A stretch of DNA of 64,000 bases from Kibdelosporangium aridum (GCF_900176515.1 NZ_FWXV01000023.1:1-64000); one strand, 5' to 3'; shown: positions 27,406 to 36,689, numbered from the stretch's first letter. Translations and numbers: made by a program. The notes: generated by a model from the sequence alone, not told the origin.

Positions 27406-28328
27406 CGCAGCCCCTTCTCGACGAGGAGGAGCACCCGTCATCGGGCGTCTACCGGCATGAGCACACCCGCCGATGGAGCGCCATCGTCGACGCGGCGGAC
27501 GGGTTCATCGCAGTGACGCCAGAATACAACTACGGGATGCCAGCGACTCTGAAGAACGCCCTGGACTACCTCAGCGACGAATGGGCATGGAAGCCGATCG
27601 GCTTCGTCAGCTACGGCAACACCTCGGCAGGCACCCGATCTGTCCAGCACGCCAAACAGGTGGTCACCACGCTGCGCATGGTTCCGCTGGGTGCCAGCGT
27701 CGCGATCCGTATTGGTGAGTCAGTGGAAAACGGGCAGCTACGAACGGACGCCGCCCGCGACGCGGCAGGCGTCGCCCTGGTGGACGAACTAGCCCGCCTC
27801 GCCCAAGCCCTGTGGCCCATGCGCGAACGCGCGCGAGCCGCGACCTCGCCTGGCCCTGTGCCAGGGTCCTATGCAAGACGGCTGACACCAGACGACGCCG
27901 CACAGGTCACCGTGCTGCAGCGGTGCTGCTGGGCGGAAGAGGCCATGCTCAACGACACCACGGCCGTACCGGCACTGCACGAGTCACTGGAGGAGGTACG
28001 CGAGTGGTTGGCGAACTGGCACACCACGGGTATCTGGCTCGACGGTCGACTGCTGGGAATGGTGCGCGCCCGCTCTGTCGGCACCGACTGGCACCTCGGT
28101 CGACTCGCCGTCGTGCCCGACCTGCGCAGTCGCGGACTTGGCCGATGGTTATTGCACACCGCCGAGGGCGCAGCCGGATCGAATCTCCACCGCATCCTGC
28201 TGTTCACCGGCGCCAAAAGCCTGCACAACATCCACCTCTACGAGAGCGAGGGCTACCAGCCAGTGCCAGCCTCCGCCCCTGACGGAACCGTCTGCCTTGC
28301 CAAAGAAATACCTGGCCAGCAGCGCTGA
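27405..28328 (+). CDS. FMN reductase C-terminus fused to GNAT acetyltransferase (5'-truncated)
   Basis: One frame encodes two domains. From the IS edge it reads LDEEEHPSSGVYRHEHTRRW and then VTPEYNYGMPATLKNALDYL, the FMN-binding loops of NADPH-dependent FMN reductases. The first roughly 60 residues of that domain, including the phosphate loop, are absent. After residue 110 (from GTG 27513) a GNAT domain follows with YARRLTPDDAAQVTVL and the acetyl-CoA loop VVPDLRSRGLGRWLL. The GNAT part looks complete and could be expressed from GTG 27513 or an internal start. A reductase-GNAT fusion is uncommon. The IS insertion probably inactivated the reductase half. Confidence 0.7.
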   Translation, partial: PQPLLDEEEHPSSGVYRHEHTRRWSAIVDAADGFIAVTPEYNYGMPATLKNALDYLSDEWAWKPIGFVSYGNTSAGTRSVQHAKQVVTTLRMVPLGASVAIRIGESVENGQLRTDAARDAAGVALVDELARLAQALWPMRERARAATSPGPVPGSYARRLTPDDAAQVTVLQRCCWAEEAMLNDTTAVPALHESLEEVREWLANWHTTGIWLDGRLLGMVRARSVGTDWHLGRLAVVPDLRSRGLGRWLLHTAEGAAGSNLHRILLFTGAKSLHNIHLYESEGYQPVPASAPDGTVCLAKEIPGQQR

Positions 28329-28338
28329 CTTGTTCGGC

Positions 28339-28533
28339 ATGGGGATCAGCGATGGCCTCGACATGACCGGCGAGGTCCACGGTCACCTCACTGGATGGTG
28401 GCGCACCGTCAAAGGCGACTGGCTGGGCCTGGTCAATTACGCCATCCCCTACGCCGACGGTCGCCGACACACACTGCAACTCACCGACCAACTCGTTCCC
28501 GGCTACGCACTACGCAAACGCGACAACACATGA
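28339..28533 (+). CDS. Small conserved-looking hypothetical protein
   Basis: A 64-residue product starting MGISDGLDMTGEVHGHLTGW, with WLGLVNYAIPYADGRRHT and a charged C-terminus. The codon bias is normal for this genome. It starts 10 bases after the GNAT stop, so it is probably co-transcribed. The composition (WW, W-LVNY-IPYADG, LVPGYALR) looks like a folded small beta protein. I do not recognise a function. Confidence 0.55.
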   Translation: MGISDGLDMTGEVHGHLTGWWRTVKGDWLGLVNYAIPYADGRRHTLQLTDQLVPGYALRKRDNT

Positions 28534-28818
28534 CCGCTGCTACACGTTCCAGCCCGAGGACACCCGTAGAGCTTCGTCCTTCCCCGGCACACCGCAGTTT
28601 TGGCGTTGTCGAACTCGGTGAGGGCGGGCGCCACGCGCCACCCCGCGCCTGATCTGCATGTCGCAGATGTGAAGTCATCCCTAGGCATAGATCATCCCGA
28701 CGAGGGTTGTCCTCCTTCGTTCATGGGCACCTTGATGCGGTCCATGGGCGGATACCGTGCTTTATCTCAGTTCCGACGACTCGATGGCGAGGGGTTCGGC
28801 GGCAAGCTGCTGCCCCGG

Positions 28819-29730
28819 TCAACACTGCTGGGAAGGCGGCCCGCTGTGCGCTAGCCGGTAGCGTGCCCATTGGCGCGCCACGTCAGTGAGTCGTTCGCGG
28901 TGCGGGAGTGGATGTTTTCGTTGGAGGTATTCCCAAACACCCAGCACCACGATCGCGAAGACTGTGCGTGCGGCCTCAGATCCGGTGCTCCACACCGGCA
29001 CTGAGTCAGCCCAGTGTTCCGCGTCGCGTGGCGTGTGTCCCGCCTCGATCAGGCGCAGTACCAGAAACCCTGTGTCCATCCAGGACGCTCCCAGGCGTGC
29101 CCATGCCCAATCCACCACCCGGGCGCGTGGAGCCATCAGAATGTTCAGCGACTGCAAGTCCGTATGCAGCAAGCACTGTCCGTCCCACAGATCCATCGCA
29201 CCTAGTTCGCAGTCCACGAACCGGTCCAGGTTCGCCCGTGACCACGGGTCCAGATCGGACGGTGGATCACGCCGGATCCGACGCCACGCCGCCAGCCGCT
29301 CCCACTGGCCCACCACGCTGGGCACGCCACTGACCGGACTGGGGCACAAACCTTCCGCCAACGCTGCGACACTCAGCGCCACGAGCGGCAGATCAGCTGA
29401 TCCCGGAGAAAGATCTGCATGGCGCCCGTCCACATGATCGAACCCGAGCATCAGCCACCCGCTCGTTTCCACCCGCCACCGCAGGCGCGGCGCAACCGAA
29501 GGCAACCATGCGTTGATGTCCGCCTCGTGCCGGTACGCCCGCGCCTGCGAGTGGTCTGTGATGATTCCCTTAACGAACAGCTGCTCACCAGTGTCTGCCA
29601 CATGCAGCGTCGCCGCGAACTGCGAATTGCGCCCCGCGGACGCGGACTCGACCCGGACGACTCGACCCACCTGCCGCTCGACATCCTCGCGGACCGGGGC
29701 GGGCAGCTCATCCCATGTGCTACGAATCAT
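28819..29730 (-). CDS. APH-fold phosphotransferase
   Basis: A 303-residue aminoglycoside-phosphotransferase/choline-kinase-fold protein. The catalytic loop is LLHTDLQSLNILM (HxDxxxxN) and the metal-binding strand is VVDWAWA. The N-lobe has FVKGIITD with the ATP Lys. Members phosphorylate aminoglycosides, macrolides, homoserine or other small molecules. The length is normal. Adjacent genes do not form an antibiotic cluster, so the substrate is unknown; resistance should not be assumed. Confidence 0.82.
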   Translation of the reverse strand: MIRSTWDELPAPVREDVERQVGRVVRVESASAGRNSQFAATLHVADTGEQLFVKGIITDHSQARAYRHEADINAWLPSVAPRLRWRVETSGWLMLGFDHVDGRHADLSPGSADLPLVALSVAALAEGLCPSPVSGVPSVVGQWERLAAWRRIRRDPPSDLDPWSRANLDRFVDCELGAMDLWDGQCLLHTDLQSLNILMAPRARVVDWAWARLGASWMDTGFLVLRLIEAGHTPRDAEHWADSVPVWSTGSEAARTVFAIVVLGVWEYLQRKHPLPHRERLTDVARQWARYRLAHSGPPSQQC

Positions 29731-29744
29731 TGCCGGTCAGCGTC

Positions 29745-30221
29745 TCACAGGGTCGATTCGGCCGCTGGCGGCGGCGGTGGATCGTCGGCGCACCCGTTGT
29801 GGCACTGCGTGCACTTCGCCTGCCCGGATGCGAACCACAACTCGGGATCTACCACGTATCCAGCTGCCCGAATGGCTTCGACAGTGCGATGCAGCGCCAT
29901 GGCAGGCTCACCGGCACCAGCTCGCGCCTCGTCGGTCGGCACGTGGTCGATGAACCGTCCCGCGACCCGGTGGCAGAACTCCCGATATTCCCGGGTGTGC
30001 AGCACAAACGCGTGCCACTCAGGATCCACCAGCCGACTCGGCGACAACGGCTTGCCGTCAACGGCGCAGGTGCCGAGGAACGCCAACGCTTGGTCCACCA
30101 CACGGACCGCCTACGCTGGCTCGTATCCCTCGTCCATGACGACCCGACGGGTCAACCGCTCGAACAGCTCTCCTGTCACCAGCGAGCGGCCTGTCGGCCG
30201 CTTCACAGCGATAGTAGTCAT
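29745..30221 (-). pseudogene. GRDP-like hypothetical gene with an in-frame TAG
   Basis: From ATG 30221 a 36-codon frame ends at TAG (30113-30111). The same frame continues at once with AVRVVDQALAFLGTCA and DPEWHAFVLHTREYREFC to a stop at 29745. The two parts read as one protein of about 158 residues of the glycine-rich-domain-protein-like group (W-H-F-L-T-Y-FC motif, late CTQCHNGC). A ribosome binding site lies before 30221. Either the gene is broken by a nonsense change, or the second part restarts at GTG 30101. Function unknown. Confidence 0.65.
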
Positions 30222-30449
30222 CGTTAGTCCCCTTTCACTGTCCCGAATCACTCCAGACTCAGCCAGGTGAACCCGACCACGCGGACCTGTCCGACTGTCC
30301 TTCAATACAGAGCCGCGACCTAGGTCAGCCTTACTGCAATATCCGAAAGGCAGCAACATCGCTTTGGAGCGTCGAGGCAGCTTTACTGCCTTACGACTAA
30401 GGTCACGATCAGGAGTGCCGAGCACCCCATGAGCACAGGGAGCCGAGCG

Positions 30450-30983
30450 ATGACCACCGCCGGTCCGTGGACGAGCGTGTCAATGCCGTATGTGACCAGC
30501 CGCCGCGGTAACGCGTGGGGCGCCGAAGCCGCCGAACACGGAGGCACAGGAACCCAGAAACTGCTGACCGTTGACGAGCTCGCAGCCTCCCCCACAATCG
30601 CCGACATGCTGGGCCTGAACACCGGCGAGCCAGTGGTCGTACGACGCCGCCTCATGCTGTTCAACGACCATCCCGTCGAACTCGTCGACTCGTACTACCC
30701 CGCAACCATCGCCCGCGACACCAGACTGGCCGAACCCCGCAAAATCCCCGGCGGCGCCGTCGCGTTCCTGACCGACCTCGGCCACCCGCCCCGCCACCTC
30801 CGCGAAGACGTCAGCGCCCGCTTGGCGACACCAGAGGAACGCGCCGCACTGCAGTTGGAAGATCCGTCCTGCGTCCTACTGCTCTCACGCACCCTCATGA
30901 CCGACAACGAACTGCCAGTCGAAGCCAGCATCATGACCATGGTCGCCGACGGACGACGGCTGCGCTACGAGCTGACCCCATGA
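30450..30983 (+). CDS. UTRA-domain protein without DNA-binding domain
   Basis: A protein of about 177 residues made of a UTRA ligand-binding domain: RRRLMLFNDHPVELVDSYYP, then ARLATPEERAALQLED and MTDNELPVEASIMTMV. UTRA is the effector domain of HutC-type GntR regulators, but the N-terminal winged helix is missing. The upstream DNA to 30250 does not encode one in frame. It may bind a ligand and hetero-dimerise with the full regulator encoded just downstream, or be a truncated copy. ATG 30429 is an alternative start. Confidence 0.7.
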   Translation: MTTAGPWTSVSMPYVTSRRGNAWGAEAAEHGGTGTQKLLTVDELAASPTIADMLGLNTGEPVVVRRRLMLFNDHPVELVDSYYPATIARDTRLAEPRKIPGGAVAFLTDLGHPPRHLREDVSARLATPEERAALQLEDPSCVLLLSRTLMTDNELPVEASIMTMVADGRRLRYELTP

Positions 30984-31013
30984 CCATTTCGACCACGTCC
31001 CCAGGAATCGGCT

Positions 31014-31742
31014 TTGCCCCGCGCACATGACACTCGCCCGCGACACCAGCAGATCGCCGCGGAACTACGCGACCTCATCATGCGCGGCGAACTACGCCCC
31101 GGCACCCAACTGCCCTCTACCGCACAACTCGTCGCGCAATACAACGCAGCCAACGCCACCATCCAACACGCACTCAAAGCATTGAAAGACGAAGGCTTCC
31201 TCGACAGCCGAGTCGGCAAAGGCGTCTACGTCCGCGACCGACAACCGTTCGTCATCGACGCTGCCGCCTACATTGCACCCGCACCTGGCCGGTTCCGCTA
31301 CCAGCTGCTCACCGTCGACAACGTCGTCCCGCCCGCCGACATCGCCGACGGACTGCACCTTGCGCAAGACGCGACCACCATCGTTCGCGCCAGAATTCTC
31401 ATCCACGACGAGCAACCCGTTGAACTATCCACTTCGTACTATCCCGCTGAGATCGCTGCCGACAGCCGCCTGGCCAAGTCCGCGAAGATCCGCGGCGGCG
31501 CGCCCCAAGCACTCGCCGATCTCGGATTTCCTCAACGGACCTTCATCGACCGCATTTCGGTGCGCGCCCCGACACCGGAGGAAATCGAAACGCTGGACCT
31601 CCCTGACGGGACGCCGGTGATCCGGCAGTTGCGCATCATCTACAGCGACAACGAACGCCCCGTCGAAGCCTCCGTCCTCATCAAAGGCGGACACCTTTAC
31701 GAGCTACTATATCGGCAAGCCATTACTACCGAACCTCATTGA
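31014..31742 (+). CDS. GntR/HutC-family transcription regulator
   Basis: A regulator of about 242 residues with an N-terminal winged helix (HQQIAAELRDLIMRGELRPG, SRVGKGVYVRD) and a C-terminal UTRA domain (ELSTSYYPAEIA, PVIRQLRIIYSDNERPVEA). It follows the UTRA-only gene by 30 bases. The start is uncertain: TTG 31014 is the first usable codon and gives the usual few residues before the winged helix. HutC-type regulators act as repressors released by a small ligand; in actinobacterial integrative elements they often control transfer genes. Confidence 0.82.
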   Translation: MPRAHDTRPRHQQIAAELRDLIMRGELRPGTQLPSTAQLVAQYNAANATIQHALKALKDEGFLDSRVGKGVYVRDRQPFVIDAAAYIAPAPGRFRYQLLTVDNVVPPADIADGLHLAQDATTIVRARILIHDEQPVELSTSYYPAEIAADSRLAKSAKIRGGAPQALADLGFPQRTFIDRISVRAPTPEEIETLDLPDGTPVIRQLRIIYSDNERPVEASVLIKGGHLYELLYRQAITTEPH

Positions 31743-31780
31743 GCCTTTCCGCGTAACGTCTGGTGGCTGTGTGTGATCAA
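31741..31780 (+). repeat. 40-base direct repeat, copy 1
   Basis: The sequence from GAGCCTTTCCGCGTAACG to GTGATCAA recurs at 32980-33017 with three small indels. This copy begins inside the GntR stop codon. The second copy lies upstream of an IS transposase, so these may be IS-end relics. Confidence 0.6.
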
Positions 31781-32126
31781 CGAGTACCGCACCCGCACGA
31801 CGGCATGCCGATGGTCGGGGGGTCCGGTGGCTGAGCCCCGCCAGGAGGGGGTCTTGGGGATTGCACCCCCAAGAAACGCAAGCACGCGATCCCGGTGAGC
31901 GCGTTCCGCGAGCAGGGTGCCGCCCAATCTCGTGCCCCCGGCAGAAGCCCTAAAGGATGGGATCTGGGCTGACCAGCGGTTTTCGTTTGGGCAGTTGGTC
32001 GTAGAGATCGGGATCGTTCTGGGCAGGCTTCAAACCACCATACGGTGAACAGTTACCCGTGCCACATATCCGCACGCCGTGTGGCATAATTGCGCGCAGC
32101 GGACCAAAACTCTCACGGCGGTGGAC
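31781..32126. other. Intergenic stretch before DUF3592 gene
   Basis: No gene is supported. A G/C block near 31845-31880 can fold (GGGGGTCTTGG...CACCCCC) but lies away from gene ends. The region upstream of 32127 should hold the promoter of the DUF3592 gene. Confidence 0.35.
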
Positions 32127-32909
32127 ATGTGGAGAATCAATGTCTTGGGAGCACTGTTCGCGCTAGTCGGAATAATGGTATGGCTGTCCGCCTGCCACAG
32201 GCTGTGGCTCGTTTGGCGGTTGCGGCGCGGGGTCCGCACCACGGCGACAGTAGTCGAACACGTTGCTGACCCAAACGAAAGCTCCCCGACGCCGGTGATC
32301 CAGTTCCTGGACCAACGGGGAAATCCGCGAACGTTCACGCCTGCCACCTCCTCCTGGACACGTGCCCACGGGATGCTTCCCATAGGCGCCAAGGTAGAGG
32401 TCTCCTTTCTCCCGAAAGACCCGAAGCAGGTTCGGCTGCTCAGCGACACAGTGGAGCTCAACGCCGACAAATCGCTCGATGGCCGTGTCCGACGTTTCCT
32501 TACCTACACACTGGCATCGCCGCCCTTTCCCGGGATGTCGCTCGAGCGCCAGGAAAACCGGCTTCGGCGGAAGTTCCGGAATCGTGGAATCCGCACGATA
32601 GGCACGGTCGTCAGCACGAAACCGTCCGAGTCCAAGCACAGATACCACGCACCGAAGCTCCGCTTCGCGAACCAGCAGGGCGAAATGGTCACCTTCGTCG
32701 ATCGCACAGTGCAAAGCAGCGTCAACGGCAAGCAGTACGGACTTCCCGCGATCGGCGAGCATGTCCCGATCGTCTACCTGCCGGAATCACCACAGACAGC
32801 CATCATGACCGGCGCCATGCGAACGTTCAACGACCTCGCCGGCCGGTTCGCCCTCGGGCTCGTTGCCATCGGATCCGGCCTGGTCGTCATACTGGCCGCT
32901 CCGGAATAA
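32127..32909 (+). CDS. DUF3592 membrane protein
   Basis: A 260-residue protein with an N-terminal membrane segment (VLGALFALVGIMVWL), two successive beta-rich modules (TTATVVEHV...VSFLPKDPKQVRLL and TIGTVVSTKPSES...VPIVYLPESPQTAIM) and a C-terminal membrane segment (FALGLVAIGSGLVVIL). The module pattern matches DUF3592, a family of small membrane proteins of unknown function widespread in actinobacteria. The ATG at 32127 places the membrane segment right after the start; ATG 32079 is possible. Confidence 0.75.
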   Translation: MWRINVLGALFALVGIMVWLSACHRLWLVWRLRRGVRTTATVVEHVADPNESSPTPVIQFLDQRGNPRTFTPATSSWTRAHGMLPIGAKVEVSFLPKDPKQVRLLSDTVELNADKSLDGRVRRFLTYTLASPPFPGMSLERQENRLRRKFRNRGIRTIGTVVSTKPSESKHRYHAPKLRFANQQGEMVTFVDRTVQSSVNGKQYGLPAIGEHVPIVYLPESPQTAIMTGAMRTFNDLAGRFALGLVAIGSGLVVILAAPE

Positions 32910-32979
32910 CGACGGGCTGACCGGCCACGGTTTACCGGTGAGTGGGTCCAGCCCAGCGGCATTGTCGTCAGGCACCTAT

Positions 32980-33017
32980 GAGCTTTCCGCGTAACGTTCT
33001 GGTGGCTGTGTGATCAA
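32980..33017 (+). repeat. 40-base direct repeat, copy 2
   Basis: Matches 31741-31780 with small indels. It lies about 180 bases before the truncated IS transposase at 33196. Confidence 0.6.
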
Positions 33018-33195
33018 TTTTTGTTGGTTATGTGGTTCTGTGGTGTTCGTGGTGAAGCAGGATCAGGGTAGCGGCGGTGATGCTGCCGAGGCTGCGCTTG
33101 CCGAAAATCTCATCCGTGCTGGTCACCGCCTGATCACACGACATCAACGCCGTCACCTCACACAAGGACCGACTATCAAGGCAGCATGATCGGCC

Positions 33196-33798
33196 GTGCT
33201 GCTGCGACTGGCCTACCTCGGCCTCACCAACACGTTCACCCTACTTCGCCTGCTCCCGACGACCGACCGGAATAAGGACATCGAGATCCTGGTGTTACGG
33301 CACCAGATCGCCGTACTGCAACGGCAACTCGGTGGCGCACGCGTGCGGTTCAGTCCTGCTGATCGGGCGTTGTTCGCCGCGCTCCTGCACCGACTACCAC
33401 ATCGGACCTTGCACAGGCTCTGTCTGTTGGTACGTCCGGATACCATCCTGCGCTGGCACCGGGACCTGCTCCGCCGACGCCACGCTGAGATGTCGCGACC
33501 GAAACGCCCGGGCCGACCGCGCACCATCCGATCCATCCGAGTCCTGGTTCTGCGCCTGACCAAGGAGAACCCGAACTGGGGCTACCGCCGCATCCACGGC
33601 GAACTTCTCGTCCTCGGCATCAAAGTCGCCGCCTCGACCGTGTGGCAGATCCTTACCGACGCCGGCGTCGACCCAGCACCCGAACGCGCGTCCAGCACCT
33701 GGGCCCAGTTCCTCCGCTCCCAAGCCGACGCCTTGCTAGCCTGTGACTTCCTCGAAACCGTCACCCTCACCGGCGCCCGCATGTACGTGCTGCAAACG
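33196..33798 (+). pseudogene. Integrase-core IS transposase, 3'-truncated
   Basis: About 200 codons of a transposase related to those at 26299 and 42895: LVLRHQIAVLQRQLG, RPDTILRWHRDLL, NPNWGYRRIHGELLVLGI and LLACDFLETVTLTGARMYVL. The frame then passes directly into a different IS family near 33800, so the catalytic Asp/Glu region is missing. Confidence 0.85.
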
Positions 33799-33799
33799 G

Positions 33800-34050
33800 C
33801 GGGACTGATTTATGCTGGGGTGTCTCGGTTTCTGCTGTGTAAGTCCTTTGTGGACCACTGGTCGTGTGCGGGCCATGGGGTTGAATCCCCTCGGCTCGCG
33901 CTGGTCGGTGCCCGGATCTACCTGCCAGAGGAGCAGCTCACCGACCCGGTCCGCCGGGCTGCGCTCGATATTCCGGACACCGTGACATTCAGGACCAAAC
34001 CCGAGCTGGCACAAGACATTCTCGCCGAGGCGATCGCTGAGCAGACCAGG
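33800..34050 (+). pseudogene. IS701-like transposase fragment
   Basis: Continuing in the same frame, the sequence encodes ARIYLPEEQLTDPVRRAALD and TFRTKPELAQDILAEAI, the mid-region of IS701-type DDE transposases (LYLPxxWxxDPxRxxxAGIP, TKPxLA). Both ends are missing. The in-frame join with the previous transposase is a chance fusion at a deletion point. Confidence 0.65.
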
Positions 34051-34177
34051 AGTGCCACGGCTGGGGTCGCCGGTCGTGGGGTGGAATCTTCGTTGGCACG
34101 GGCGCCGGTCGTGGAATGTCAGCCTGCGCGTCGCGGCGATGCCGTTTTGCTGCCACCGCCGCGTCGCGAGCTGGGTG

Positions 34178-35275
34178 CTATCCCCTCACTACCACCGACT
34201 GGAACATCGAGAACTCGCCCCTGGCGTCGAACGGCGAGTTGGCCAGAGGCGTCAGCACGCCGGTTTTCGACATGTCGAACCCGAACACCTCGCCGCTGGT
34301 GTCCTCGTTGGTGACGTACAGGTGGCGGGCGTCAGGGGTGAGGGCAGGCCAGACCGGCGTGCCGCCCGCCGGCGTCGGCGAGTTCCCGACGGACTGCAGC
34401 GTGCCGTTGGTGAGGATCTTGAAGACCCACACGCCCCGCGTTGGGCCGGTGGCGTCCCCGTGGCTGGCGACGAACACGAACCGCCCGTCGCGGCTGATCT
34501 CCGCGGACACCGGCAGATCCGGGGCCAGCGCCACCGGAAGCGGGGTCAACTGCCCGTTGTCACCGATCTTGAACGGTCTGATCTCGTCGGACACACCGCA
34601 GGCCAGATACAGGTAACGGCCGTTCGGCGTCACTCCGATGCCCAGCGCCCCAGGCCCGACCGGGACCTTGCTCCGGTACTCGAGCGTGTCGTCTGCCTGC
34701 ACCTCGAACGTACTGAGCAGGCCCGGAGCGGTCGAGAACGGCTCGCCGGTGCCGACGAAGACGAACCGGCCGTCGGCGCTCACCGCGACGCCACGTGCGG
34801 ACAGCCTTCCGTCACCGACGGGCACCGGGTCGCCGGCCGGCTCGAGCGTGCCGTCGGTGCGCACGGTGAACGCCGAGACCGACGTCGGCTCATCGTCGAG
34901 GTTCGTCACGTACACCGCGTCACCGGTCGGTGAGATGGCGATGCCGAACGGGTATCCGGCAGTCTTGACCTTCTGGAGCAACGTCAACCCGCCACCCGAG
35001 TCGACCTTGTAGGTCGAGACCAGGTGGGCGTCGCCGTTCTCGACGTACAGGAAATCACCGTCCGGCGAGAAGACCATGCTGCGCGGCTGGTCAGCAGTCC
35101 TGACCGGGTCACCGAGCGGAACCAGGTCACCGGTGTCCGTGATGGTGAAAATCGAAATGTTGTCGGAGTTGGCGTTGGACACATACAACGTGGGACCGAC
35201 CGGCGCGGCGGAAGCCGGTACCGGCACGACCCCGGCGAGCATGATCGTGGCAACGGCTAGGAGAATTCGACGCAT
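34178..35275 (-). CDS. Secreted lactonase-like beta-propeller protein
   Basis: A 365-residue protein with a signal peptide (basic start, hydrophobic core, PVPASA cleavage region near residue 23). It is built from seven YVTN-type propeller blades, for example LYVSNANSDNISIFTI, FLYVENGDAHLVSTYKV and HLYVTNEDTSGEVFGF. This is the fold of 6-phosphogluconolactonase-like proteins (lactonase family). As it is exported, a role in surface or extracellular binding or lactone hydrolysis is more likely than in the pentose phosphate pathway. The start ATG 35275 is the only one placing the signal peptide correctly. Confidence 0.8.
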   Translation of the reverse strand: MRRILLAVATIMLAGVVPVPASAAPVGPTLYVSNANSDNISIFTITDTGDLVPLGDPVRTADQPRSMVFSPDGDFLYVENGDAHLVSTYKVDSGGGLTLLQKVKTAGYPFGIAISPTGDAVYVTNLDDEPTSVSAFTVRTDGTLEPAGDPVPVGDGRLSARGVAVSADGRFVFVGTGEPFSTAPGLLSTFEVQADDTLEYRSKVPVGPGALGIGVTPNGRYLYLACGVSDEIRPFKIGDNGQLTPLPVALAPDLPVSAEISRDGRFVFVASHGDATGPTRGVWVFKILTNGTLQSVGNSPTPAGGTPVWPALTPDARHLYVTNEDTSGEVFGFDMSKTGVLTPLANSPFDARGEFSMFQSVVVRG

Positions 35276-35419
35276 GTGAACCCCCAGTGGTCGATATGCG
35301 CCAATCAACGCTACGCTCAGTTGTTCGAGTCGGCTAGCCGGTTCTCGGCCCGGTTTGCTGATCATCTCGAACGACCACACCGACGAGTCGGCCACTGCGT
35401 CCTAGATGGACGAGCGAGG

Positions 35420-36595
35420 TCATCCCCGGTCAGCATCCGTGAGTTTCGCCAAGAAGCTGACCGCCTCGTCGACCGGAGGCAGGGCGGCGATCTCCTCGGC
35501 CATCACACCCGCTGCCTTCCGGTAGGACGGCTCGTTGAGCACGCGGGTCACGGCGGCCTGCAGCTCCTCGGCCGTGGCCGGCGCCGCTTCCCCGTCGCCG
35601 ACACCGATCCCCGCGCCGACGGCCGCGACCCGCTCCGCGTTGTCCGGCTGGTCCGCGAACTGCGGCACCACCACCATCGGCACTCCGGCCGCGAGCCCGC
35701 CGAGCACGGTGCCGGTGCCGCCGTGGCACACCATCGCCGCCGCGTGGACGAGGACGTCCTGCTGCGGCACCCATCGCTCGACGTGCACGTTCGGCGGGAG
35801 CGCCGACCAGGTCGACGGGTCGCCGCTGTCGCCGACCGTGACCAGCACCCGCACCGGTAGTTCGGCGAGTGCCTCGACGACAGTGCGGAACGCGGCTGCG
35901 GCGAAGGGCACGCCTGCGGCCACCGTGCCGAACGTGGCGTACACGAGCGGCGCGTCGTCGTTCGCCCACCAGTCGCGCAGCGGCGCGCTGCCGGCGGCGG
36001 CGGGCACGCGGAAGCGGTGCACCTCCGGGCCGGCCTCCGCGCGCGGCACCTCGAGCGATGGCGGCAGCAGGCTGAACGACGGCGCGCGGTGCAGGTTCTC
36101 ACCGTCCGGGTCGCCCGGGAGCCCGAGCGATTCGCGGTACGCCACGAGCGCCCGCGCGGCCAGGGGGAGGGTGAAGTCGACGAACTTGTCGAGCCCGATC
36201 AGCATCTGCACGTGCGGCACCCCGCGCAGCTCGGCGGCAATGGCCGAGCCCAGCTCACCGATCTCCCGCAGGATGACGTCCGGCCGCCACTCGTCCAGCG
36301 CGGCCAGCATTCCCGGCATGATCGACCGGGCGGCGAGCTCCGCGCCCAGCGTCACCATGGTCTCGTTGCGCTTCTCCGGTTCCGCCGCCAGGAACTTCGC
36401 ATGGAGCGCGGCCCGCTCGTCCGGGTCGACGTCGGGGCACGGCCAGTGCCGATGCCCGGCACGTTCGACCGTCCCGGCGAACGACTGCGGCGCCGCGACC
36501 AGCACATCGTGCCCGGCTCGCAGACAGGCGCCGGCGATCGGCAGCATCGGACCGAAATGACCGTTGTTGGCCGTCGTCGCCAGCAACACGCGCAT
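35420..36595 (-). CDS. GT1-family glycosyltransferase (MGT type)
   Basis: A 391-residue glycosyltransferase. The N-terminal acceptor domain starts MRVLLATTANNGHFGPMLP and the C-terminal donor domain holds VERWVPQQDVLVHAAAMVCH followed by GGTGTVLGGLAAGVPMVV and PQFADQPDNAERV, the nucleotide-sugar motif of macrolide-type transferases. It would attach a sugar to a small lipophilic aglycone. It stands alone; no deoxysugar genes are nearby. It could tailor a metabolite made elsewhere or detoxify one. Confidence 0.9.
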   Translation of the reverse strand: MRVLLATTANNGHFGPMLPIAGACLRAGHDVLVAAPQSFAGTVERAGHRHWPCPDVDPDERAALHAKFLAAEPEKRNETMVTLGAELAARSIMPGMLAALDEWRPDVILREIGELGSAIAAELRGVPHVQMLIGLDKFVDFTLPLAARALVAYRESLGLPGDPDGENLHRAPSFSLLPPSLEVPRAEAGPEVHRFRVPAAAGSAPLRDWWANDDAPLVYATFGTVAAGVPFAAAAFRTVVEALAELPVRVLVTVGDSGDPSTWSALPPNVHVERWVPQQDVLVHAAAMVCHGGTGTVLGGLAAGVPMVVVPQFADQPDNAERVAAVGAGIGVGDGEAAPATAEELQAAVTRVLNEPSYRKAAGVMAEEIAALPPVDEAVSFLAKLTDADRG

Positions 36596-36689
36596 GACAT
36601 CCCCCCAGACTCTCGCTGATCGAATACTGGCACAGCTTCGGCCGCCCCGGCAGGGACCAGTAGTGCTTTGGTACGTGCCGGTGCGTGGC

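Noticed and set aside
28819..29730. APH-fold gene as an antibiotic-resistance determinant
   Set aside because: The fold is shared by many metabolic kinases and no resistance or antibiotic genes surround it, so the specific call is not supported.
30111..30113. TAG read as pyrrolysine or by readthrough
   Set aside because: No supporting machinery or readthrough context is seen; a nonsense mutation or re-initiation is far simpler.
31845..31880. GC-rich foldable block as a terminator or attachment site
   Set aside because: It is remote from gene ends, lacks a T-run and no second copy was found.
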